A stretch of DNA of 6,149 bases from CALCCV01 sp964388665 (GTDB lineage: Bacteria; Bdellovibrionota; Bdellovibrionia; Bdellovibrionales; Bdellovibrionaceae), in the NCBI GenBank assembly GCA_964388665.1, contig CAYMBJ010000138.1, positions 1 to 6,149 on the forward strand, read 5' to 3'. Shown piece by piece: positions 1 through 4,561 of the stretch. The notes beneath the pieces were generated by a model that searched no databases, was not told the origin of the DNA, and saw only the letters and a program-made list of their open reading frames with translations. The translations under genes were made by a program, and so were the position numbers. Positions within the stretch are counted from its first letter, which is position 1, and each line of letters begins with the position of its first letter.

Positions 1-1
1 A

Positions 2-94
2 GCTGTGGGCGCCGCCGCCTTGGGCCTTCTGGCGCGTTCTGCCTCAAAAATTATTTTCGAGTTGAGGTTAGTACCTATTTCGATTCAAGCTTAG
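2..94 (+). CDS. Possible 3' end of a + strand gene (partial)
   Basis: An open frame enters from the left edge and ends at TAG (92-94). It gives about 30 residues, starting AVGAAALGLLARSASKI and ending PISIQA. The first half is small and hydrophobic, as in the end of a membrane helix, and is followed by charged residues. The stop would overlap the stop of the minus-strand hydrolase gene (TTA on + at 91-93), giving a tail-to-tail arrangement. Thirty open codons can occur by chance and another frame is also open here, so this is a weak call. The family cannot be named from this fragment. Confidence 0.3.
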   Translation, partial: AVGAAALGLLARSASKIIFELRLVPISIQA

Positions 95-924
95 CGGGCG
101 GGGAATATAACGAAGCGATCCCATTCTGAGCTTGGAATTGATTTTTGCAGTCTTTGTTGTAGGTCTTTCTCATGATAGCGACTCGACAAATGAATCAAGA
201 CAATTTTTTCTGCTTCAATATTTTTTAACTCGCGAGCGATCTCATCGATATGGGTGTGTCCCCATTTGCGGGCATGCTCGACACTCTTTACATCGTCAAT
301 GTAGGTGGACTCCAGGCAAAGGATTTTCGATTTTCGAATCCAATCTCTTTGATAGAGAAATTCAATCTGTGTATCACCCGTAAACGAAAATAGTGGAGTT
401 TCTGATAGTTCATCGACGCTGACACCCTTTTGTGTCAGTTGCGCTACCTGCTGTGGATTGAGCCCCTTAAATTCTGGTTTCAGCTTTTTCTTAGATTCAA
501 AGACCGTATAGCCCAGCGAGGGGATGCGATGCACCGTCGGAAAGGGACGAACCAGTGTCTGCTTGTTCAAGACAATGTCCTGATCAGGCTTTACCGGAAT
601 CAGATTGTACTGGTACTGATGATTTTCAATCTTTTGCCACAGATCAAGAATATCATGGAGTGGGCCCGCCAAGGACTCCGGCACATATATATTGGCTGGC
701 TTGTGGTGATTCATGTTTTTTTGTGAAATCAAATAAGGCAGTCCGCCTGCGTGATCTTGATGACCATGGGAAATGAAAAAATGATGATAGGACCATGTGA
801 AGGGAAGAGCTTGGGCAACATCAAAACAAGCGCCGACCTTTGGCAGGCCAATGGCCGTTCGCACTCCAGAAAGGCTCAATCCCTCAATTGTTTGGCCCAA
901 TATTTCGATCTTGCCAATGTACAT
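91..924 (-). CDS. RNase Z-like metallo-beta-lactamase-fold hydrolase (plant TRZ1 type)
   Basis: A 277-residue zinc-dependent hydrolase. Visible motifs are HGHQDH at 53-58 (metal-binding HxHxDH), H132 in TVHRIPSLGY, FTGDT with D184, ESTY near 205, GHTH at 222-225 and the RNase Z-type IHLSSRY with H245. Order and spacing follow RNase Z (tRNA 3' endonuclease). The segments EGLSLSG, FISHGHQDHAGGLP, VEHARKWGH and LIHLSSRY resemble, from memory, the short plant enzyme TRZ1 (about 280 residues) more than E. coli ElaC. Tight RNase Z homologues cleave pre-tRNA 3' trailers in the cytoplasm, but related MBL proteins have other substrates, so tRNA processing is an inference. It is the second gene of a minus operon. 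Its ATG (924-922) shares one base with the upstream stop in GTGATG, and a GTG at 927 would add one residue with a 4-nt overlap. No clear Shine-Dalgarno is seen, so translational coupling is likely. Confidence 0.87.
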   Translation of the reverse strand: MYIGKIEILGQTIEGLSLSGVRTAIGLPKVGACFDVAQALPFTWSYHHFFISHGHQDHAGGLPYLISQKNMNHHKPANIYVPESLAGPLHDILDLWQKIENHQYQYNLIPVKPDQDIVLNKQTLVRPFPTVHRIPSLGYTVFESKKKLKPEFKGLNPQQVAQLTQKGVSVDELSETPLFSFTGDTQIEFLYQRDWIRKSKILCLESTYIDDVKSVEHARKWGHTHIDEIARELKNIEAEKIVLIHLSSRYHEKDLQQRLQKSIPSSEWDRFVIFPAR

Positions 925-2231
925 CACTGATCTTTGAGAAGGGATTTTGCAACCAAGTCATGACCAATCCATTGGACTGGGTGCTTTGGCGAAAAAGAAT
1001 CAAGGACCATTGCTTCCCCACAGGTCCTGAGTACGCTTTCGCTCAAATGCCCAGTCATCAGTTCCTTTTCATTTTTATGCATGCTAATGACTTCGTTAGA
1101 GCTCTTGAGCATGAGTTCCAATTGCTCCTGCGAAGAGTGCTGCGGCCATTTGGCAAAATCACAAAACTGACGAATGAGTGGGTGAGTCAAATAGGAATCA
1201 GTAAACTCCACCACCTTTTCCAGACTCACATCCTCTCGAAGAAGTTGACGACAGTCTTCGCGCAGCTTCTTGCCAGAGGCATTGAGTGCGTCAGAGTTCA
1301 AAAGCGATGCTATCAGCGGATAGAGAGAGACCTCCACTCCTTGAAAGATCGAAGAAGAGTTGGTTAAGATTTCAGGGCAGTTATAAACACAGCAGGAAAC
1401 ACCTTTTGCAAAGTGCGTCTGTGAAATCTCTTCCAAGCGGCGCTTGGCCCAGCCTTGAATATAGGGCGTGTAGGTTTGCCACTGGTACTTGCCACCCATC
1501 CAGACTTCGGTGCCATGATATCCATAAGCAGTGTAGCCAATATGTTTGTTGTTCTTTTTGGCGCGATTGCGAAAGTTCTCAGACAATTCAATAAAGTGAT
1601 CAAAGGTTTCGGCCGTTACATCAAGAAAGCTGGCTTTGCACAGCTGACCAACTCCAGAATTCCACAGTTGCTCCGAGGAGAGGTAGCGATCACCAGTGCC
1701 TTTGAACGCGCGATTCATCAAAGGCATGACGATTTTAGCGCGGGGAACTCCACCAGCCATCAGATGCGCCATAAGTACATTTGAGTTTTCTGGAATAATA
1801 CTTTCAAGCTCTTTCATAAAAGTGGCCACTGAACTACGAAAACGCGCCACACCCTTCTGGCGGGACTCTTGAAGAGACTGCTCTGGAACTTTTGCTTTTT
1901 CCCATTCGCTCAATTTGACTTCGCGCAAATAATCAATCGGCGTGAGGCCTTTGCTGTCTGGCTCATAATCAAAACCAGCCTCTAAAGGAACATTGATGAC
2001 TTTGCCTGACACATTTGCAATCTCTTCATCGTTAAGGGGCCTCAATGTTCCGTCCTTTTCGCGACGGCCCACGGTGGCCTTGATGATGGTCATGCCCCTG
2101 CGCTCAGCCTCCTCGACTAAGCCATTGGCATACCCGCGCTGAAAAAGCTCGCCGAACAAAACTAAAAAATCGCCTTTCCCGAAAGTGGAATGCTTTGGCA
2201 GCTCACGCAAAGCAAAAAAATTCTTATTCAT
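924..2231 (-). CDS. FabMG-like probable enoyl-ACP reductase family protein
   Basis: A 435-residue protein, probably cytoplasmic: no signal peptide or membrane segment is seen. The N-terminal third has an alternating strand/helix pattern (DFLVLFGELFQRGYANGLVE at 21-40, then TVGRRE at 53-58) that looks like a nucleotide-binding Rossmann-type region. Other distinctive blocks are AHLMAGGVPRAK (155-166), MNRAFKGTGDRY (172-183) and YTAYGYHGTEVW (233-244). I recognise this pattern, from memory and with moderate certainty, as the family annotated 'enoyl ACP reductase FabMG', first described from a soil metagenome. Y254 and K263 form a Y-x8-K pair like that of FabV reductases, which would fit reduction of enoyl-ACP in fatty acid synthesis, but this match is suggestive only. 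The start at 2231 is chosen because AGGAGGA (2241-2235) lies just upstream. Another ATG at 2234 sits too close to it, and an ATG at 2267 would place this site inside the gene. First gene of the operon with the RNase Z-like gene. Confidence 0.85.
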   Translation of the reverse strand: MNKNFFALRELPKHSTFGKGDFLVLFGELFQRGYANGLVEEAERRGMTIIKATVGRREKDGTLRPLNDEEIANVSGKVINVPLEAGFDYEPDSKGLTPIDYLREVKLSEWEKAKVPEQSLQESRQKGVARFRSSVATFMKELESIIPENSNVLMAHLMAGGVPRAKIVMPLMNRAFKGTGDRYLSSEQLWNSGVGQLCKASFLDVTAETFDHFIELSENFRNRAKKNNKHIGYTAYGYHGTEVWMGGKYQWQTYTPYIQGWAKRRLEEISQTHFAKGVSCCVYNCPEILTNSSSIFQGVEVSLYPLIASLLNSDALNASGKKLREDCRQLLREDVSLEKVVEFTDSYLTHPLIRQFCDFAKWPQHSSQEQLELMLKSSNEVISMHKNEKELMTGHLSESVLRTCGEAMVLDSFSPKHPVQWIGHDLVAKSLLKDQ

Positions 2232-2234
2232 CAT

Positions 2235-2241
2235 TCCTCCT
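2235..2241 (-). promoter_or_regulatory. Ribosome binding site deciding the start of the FabMG-like gene
   Basis: The minus strand reads AGGAGGA followed at once by ATGATG. The strong Shine-Dalgarno leaves 4 nt between AGGAGG and the second ATG (2231) and only 1 nt to the first (2234). This supports a start at 2231 and argues against the in-frame ATG at 2267. Confidence 0.75.
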
Positions 2242-2356
2242 ATGGGTGGCCAATCGATCTTGGTCATGCAGTGTTGCCAAAATTACACAAAGATGGTGGC
2301 ATGCGTGATCGAGCAGAAAAAGTTAGCCTGGCAGATGAGATTTTGTCACCAAAAAT

Positions 2357-2373
2357 AGGGGAATTGCACTTTG
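2357..2373 (+). promoter_or_regulatory. RBS and TTG start of the BtuF-like gene
   Basis: AGGGGA (2357-2362) lies 8 nt before TTG (2371-2373). An in-frame TAG at 2356-2358 closes the frame just upstream. The family's conserved first strand, RIVSLVPSLTE, begins directly after the TTG, so no later ATG would preserve it. TTG is therefore the start. Confidence 0.75.
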
Positions 2374-3111
2374 CGTATTGTCAGTCTCGTGCCTTCATTG
2401 ACCGAAACTTTAGCGGCCGCAGCGACTGAGGATTTGCAGGTGGTGGGGCGTACTCGCTTTTGCATTCATCCGCACGAACAGGTTGTAAAGATTCCTGTTG
2501 TTGGCGGTACAAAAGACATTGACTGGGAAAAGCTGAAGGGTCTTCAGCCTGATATGCTGATTTTGGACAAAGAGGAAAACCCGCTGTGGATGGCGGAGCA
2601 GGCTCCTTGTCCCATATATGCCACACACGTATGCGATATCGCCAGTTTAACCACAGAGCTGCATCACCTATCCTCACTTTTGGACTCCGCCTATTTGCGA
2701 AAACTGGCTGAGAGGAGTAAAAATCTCCGCCCCAACGCTGCACGCTTAATGCTCAGAGACTTGAGGAATTCAGAAAAGTTGCTGCAATTGACACCTGAGT
2801 TTGTTCAGGCCAATCAATTTGCCTATGTGATCTGGCGGAACCCCTGGATGGTTGTGGGCGCAAAAACATTTATTGGGAGTGTGTGCCGTGAATTGGGCAT
2901 CTCTTTGGAGACCCCTGACGCGCCTTCTCTTTATCCAGAGGTCGATGAAGAATTCCTCAAAAAGAGGTTTTGTTTGTTCTCTACCGAGCCCTTTCCCTTT
3001 CACAAAAAGGCGGATTCACTGCATCCCTTTTCGGGTGCCATCGTTGACGGAGAATCTTTCAGCTGGTTTGGTCTGCGCACAATTGAATTTCTCGAAAGTC
3101 TTTCCTCCTAA
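2371..3111 (+). CDS. BtuF-like helical backbone metal receptor (substrate-binding domain, no signal peptide)
   Basis: A 246-residue protein of the BtuF/periplasmic-binding type (COG0614-like). Visible landmarks are RIVSLVPSLTE (2-12), VVGRTRFCIHP (24-34), VVGGTKDIDWEKL (43-55), LQPDMLILDKEEN (58-70), YVIWRNPWMVVGAKTFI (152-168), LFSTEPFPF (202-210) and SWFGLR (231-236). Classical family members deliver vitamin B12 or iron-siderophore to an ABC importer. This one starts directly at the first strand and lacks a signal peptide or lipobox, so it is probably cytoplasmic. No ABC permease or ATPase lies next to it. Many bacteria carry such stand-alone copies annotated as cobalamin-binding, but the ligand cannot be told from sequence. 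It is divergent from the FabMG-like gene across about 140 bp, in which I see no convincing promoter on either strand, and it appears monocistronic with a terminator-like hairpin at 3181-3220. Confidence 0.88.
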   Translation: MRIVSLVPSLTETLAAAATEDLQVVGRTRFCIHPHEQVVKIPVVGGTKDIDWEKLKGLQPDMLILDKEENPLWMAEQAPCPIYATHVCDIASLTTELHHLSSLLDSAYLRKLAERSKNLRPNAARLMLRDLRNSEKLLQLTPEFVQANQFAYVIWRNPWMVVGAKTFIGSVCRELGISLETPDAPSLYPEVDEEFLKKRFCLFSTEPFPFHKKADSLHPFSGAIVDGESFSWFGLRTIEFLESLSS

Positions 3112-3180
3112 GGCAAAAAACATTGCTTGCTGGACCTAAGGCTTGATGCATTACATGCGCAGATCTACTTGAGATGAGGG

Positions 3181-3220
3181 ACTTTCGAGAATCTTATATT
3201 GTGATTGGCGAAAGTTTTTT
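3181..3220 (+). terminator. Rho-independent terminator-like hairpin after the BtuF-like gene
   Basis: ACTTTCG (3181-3187) pairs with CGAAAGT (3209-3215). Inside it, AATC (3190-3193) pairs with GATT (3203-3206) across a 2x2 internal loop, closing a 9-nt loop. The 3' arm runs straight into a run of T ending at 3220. It lies about 70 nt after the stop at 3111. The stem is AT-rich, so strength is uncertain. Its 3' arm overlaps the -35 of the next promoter. Confidence 0.55.
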
Positions 3221-3234
3221 AATTACGCTACAAT
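3205..3234 (+). promoter_or_regulatory. Sigma70-type promoter for the LON-domain gene
   Basis: TTGGCG (3205-3210) and TACAAT (3229-3234) are separated by 18 nt, and the spacer contains a T-rich stretch. Expected transcription start is near 3241, giving a leader of about 100 nt before the ATG at 3344. Predicted from consensus match only. Confidence 0.55.
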
Positions 3235-3238
3235 GATG

Positions 3239-3323
3239 AGAGCCTATGCCAAAATTGGGCTGGCAACGAAGCATGAGCCCAACTTCTATCTTCGCAGTAG
3301 ATCTGAGTTTTAGGATAGGCTCT
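3239..3323 (+). other. Structured 5' leader of the LON-domain gene
   Basis: AGAGCCTAT (3239-3247) is perfectly complementary to ATAGGCTCT (3315-3323). Enclosed within it, TTGGGCT (3255-3261) pairs with AGCCCAA (3276-3282), and a short ATCT/AGAT pairing is possible around 3287-3303. The outer stem begins at the predicted transcription start, and the whole element ends 11 nt before the GGAG ribosome binding site (3334-3337). This is the layout of a cis-acting leader RNA. It matches no riboswitch consensus I know, and there is no T-run after the 3' arm. Confidence 0.45.
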
Positions 3324-3343
3324 TAGTGTAGCCGGAGTTATTG

Positions 3344-3961
3344 ATGGAAGTATTTTTGTTCCCGCTGGTCAACGTCACACTCTTTCCGCGTACGACCAAG
3401 CCGCTCAATATTTTTGAGCCTCGATACATTGAGATGGTTTACAAAAGCATGGAGACCATGACTCCAATCGCAATTGGTTTTATCGAGGATCCAGCACAGG
3501 TAACAAAAGTGAATCCAGGAAATAAAGTGAGTTTTGTTCGCGAGATTTGTGGCTATGGAAGCCCACAGATCATCGAAAGGCGAGACAATGGTACTTTGCT
3601 GATATTTATCACTGGCCAGGGAAAGATTCGCCTAGGTCCAGTCATCGAACGTGAATTGCCTTTTTTAAGTTGCGAAGCCGAAATTGTCGCCGAAGAAACT
3701 GTATTGCACGAAGTGGCCTCCAAAAGTCTGGACTCCTTGCATCAGGTGCTCTCTCGCTGGGTGCAATCTCATGTGCCCGACAATCGCCAGCGCGAAATAT
3801 TCACGCGAAATTTAAAAGGCCCCGAAGAGATCATTGGCGCTGTCTCTGCCTATTTGGTCAAAGACTACGACATGCAACAGCTGCTGCTCGAGCTGCCTTC
3901 TCTTGAACACAAAGTCGAAACTCTGTTTCGCCTGTTCGAGTCCAATGAGTTTTCTGTTTAA
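3344..3961 (+). CDS. Stand-alone LON substrate-binding domain protein
   Basis: A 205-residue protein consisting of the LON N-terminal domain (PF02190 type) alone, with no AAA+ ATPase or Ser-Lys protease part. The family signature is clear: FLFPLVNVTLFPRTTKPLNI (4-23), then FEPRYIEMV (24-32), and the core strands NGTLLIFITGQGKIRLGPV (82-100). The last 80 residues are helical. In Lon protease this domain helps recognise substrates. Single-domain proteins of about 200 residues (COG2802) are widespread with no settled role, so function is open. The ATG at 3344 is preferred because GGAG (3334-3337) lies 6 nt upstream; the adjoining TTG at 3341 is only 3 nt away. It has its own promoter and a structured leader. 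A piece of this gene, residues 46-75, is repeated at 4398-4488. Confidence 0.9.
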   Translation: MEVFLFPLVNVTLFPRTTKPLNIFEPRYIEMVYKSMETMTPIAIGFIEDPAQVTKVNPGNKVSFVREICGYGSPQIIERRDNGTLLIFITGQGKIRLGPVIERELPFLSCEAEIVAEETVLHEVASKSLDSLHQVLSRWVQSHVPDNRQREIFTRNLKGPEEIIGAVSAYLVKDYDMQQLLLELPSLEHKVETLFRLFESNEFSV

Positions 3962-4002
3962 ATGCAAATTGATTCTAGCAAATGCGGGCCACAAGAGCTC
4001 CA

Positions 4003-4038
4003 ACCATAAGAGGCATTTGTCGCGAACCTCATTATGGT
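4003..4038 (+). repeat. Strong inverted repeat / hairpin downstream of the LON gene
   Basis: ACCATAAGAGG (4003-4013) pairs with CCTCATTATGGT (4027-4038). This gives 11 base pairs with one bulged A (4031) and a 13-nt loop. It starts 41 nt after the LON stop codon. No T-run follows, so it is not a standard intrinsic terminator; it may stabilise the mRNA 3' end or belong to an RNA element. Confidence 0.5.
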
Positions 4039-4054
4039 AGTGCAGCTGTTGATC

Positions 4055-4133
4055 TGATTACCTGTGGAAATGAAGGAGATGGTCCAAGTGTTTCATCTTG
4101 GCACGAAAAGTAATCAAATTGCTCTCAGGTAAT
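4055..4133 (+). repeat. Competing complementary segments (switch-like pairing)
   Basis: TGATTAC (4055-4061) is complementary to GTAATCA (4110-4116). The overlapping ATTACCTG (4057-4064) is complementary to CAGGTAAT (4126-4133). The two pairings exclude each other. Between them CCAAG (4084-4088) pairs with CTTGG (4097-4101). Each match is 5-8 bp, so chance is possible. Confidence 0.3.
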
Positions 4134-4328
4134 GTCATTCTAAAGGCTTCTCGCAGATCGAAATCCAGAAGTGGCGAGCAGAACGCCCGAGGAGGGGTCA
4201 GTTGGGTAGGCTCCTATAGAATCACTGTGAAAGGTAATAAGTCTTCCTACGGGTGAGCAAAATAGCAGTTGATTCCAGAGTTCTCAGGTATTCCGATAAG
4301 AATGTTTAGCGGTTTGACTGCCACAGGT

Positions 4329-4359
4329 AAATCTATTGGCCTCCCGCCAACATAGATTT
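4329..4359 (+). repeat. 12-bp inverted repeat / hairpin
   Basis: AAATCTATTGGC (4329-4340) pairs with GCCAACATAGATTT (4346-4359). This forms 12 base pairs with a 2-nt bulge (4350-4351) and a 5-nt CTCCC loop. The A-rich start and T-rich end give a weak bidirectional terminator look. It lies 39 bp before the duplicated LON fragment. A TTG that could start the frame at 4336-4533 is buried in the stem, which makes translation of that frame unlikely. Confidence 0.5.
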
Positions 4360-4397
4360 CATATTGAGGCGACATCTTTCCTGAAACTGGGGGTTTC

Positions 4398-4488
4398 TTT
4401 TATCGAGGATCCAGCACGAGTAACAAAAGTGAATCCAGGAAGTAAATTGAGTTTTGTTCGCGATATTTGTGACGATGGAAGCCCGCAG
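4398..4488 (+). pseudogene. Duplicated fragment of the upstream LON-domain gene
   Basis: These 91 bases align without gaps to 3478-3568 at a constant offset of 920, with 83 identical (about 91%). Translated, 24 of 30 residues match residues 46-75 of the LON protein (FIEDPA to GSPQ). Seven of the eight base differences change an amino acid and only one (CCA to CCG) is silent, which suggests the copy is not under protein-level selection. It lies in an open frame 4336-4533 beginning with TTG and ending TGA, but that frame has no ribosome binding site, and the conserved LFP and IFEPRY parts of the domain are absent. I read it as a non-functional gene fragment left by a partial duplication or recombination. 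A short translated peptide is possible but unsupported. Confidence 0.8.
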
Positions 4489-4530
4489 GCCTATTGTAAA
4501 GTAAATATAAATTCAAACGAATCCGGCCAT

Positions 4531-4539
4531 TGATATTAT
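4531..4539 (+). promoter_or_regulatory. Possible extended -10 promoter for the lipoprotein gene
   Basis: TGATATTAT carries the TG-N extension and a TATTAT hexamer (4534-4539). No good -35 is visible. Transcription would begin near 4546, 16 nt before the preferred ATG at 4562, leaving room only for the G-rich ribosome binding site. An alternative AT-rich -10 is TATAAA at 4506-4511, also without a -35. Confidence 0.3.
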
Positions 4540-4561
4540 GGAATCTCTTGGGGGGATGAAA

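Larger units (their letters stand above)
3962..4397. other. Gene-free stretch between the LON gene and its duplicated fragment
   Basis: No frame longer than about 60 codons with a supported start occurs on either strand. Small open frames (for example 3982-4113, 43 codons from ATG, and 4074-4256) lack a Shine-Dalgarno. The stretch is rich in inverted repeats: CAAATGC/GCATTTG (3979-3985 with 4013-4019) and the separately listed hairpins. It could be a decayed gene, a structured RNA, or both. I cannot name it. Confidence 0.5.

Noticed and set aside
840..1367. 175-codon open frame on the + strand
   Set aside because: It lies wholly opposite the two minus-strand genes with clear family motifs, has no ribosome binding site, and its translation resembles no family.
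2242..2370. Promoters in the divergent intergenic region
   Set aside because: TTGCCA (2274-2279) and a minus-strand TAATTT were considered, but no partner hexamer at 16-18 nt was convincing.
3107..3142. Direct repeat CCTAAGGC at 3107-3114 and 3135-3142
   Set aside because: Eight bases at 28-bp spacing, partly inside the BtuF-like coding end, with no further structure; chance is adequate.
3239..3323. tRNA-like reading of the leader from its 7-bp closing stem
   Set aside because: No T-loop motif, no anticodon arm of correct size and no D-arm; a leader structure explains the pairing better.
3982..4113. 43-codon ATG frame after the LON gene
   Set aside because: The translation looks partly protein-like, but there is no ribosome binding site, the ATG sits in an inverted repeat, and no family is recognised.
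4074..4256. 60-codon open frame in the gene-free stretch
   Set aside because: Only a TTG near 4098 could start it, with no ribosome binding site; length is within chance expectation.
4509..4525. TTCAAAC followed by GAATCC, resembling a tRNA T-arm or tmRNA end
   Set aside because: The flanking 5-nt arms are not complementary and no acceptor, D or anticodon stem can be built upstream.
4538..4561. Earlier ATG start for the lipoprotein
   Set aside because: It has no Shine-Dalgarno and would add MESLGGMK before the signal peptide; the G-run at 4550-4555 is correctly placed for ATG 4562.
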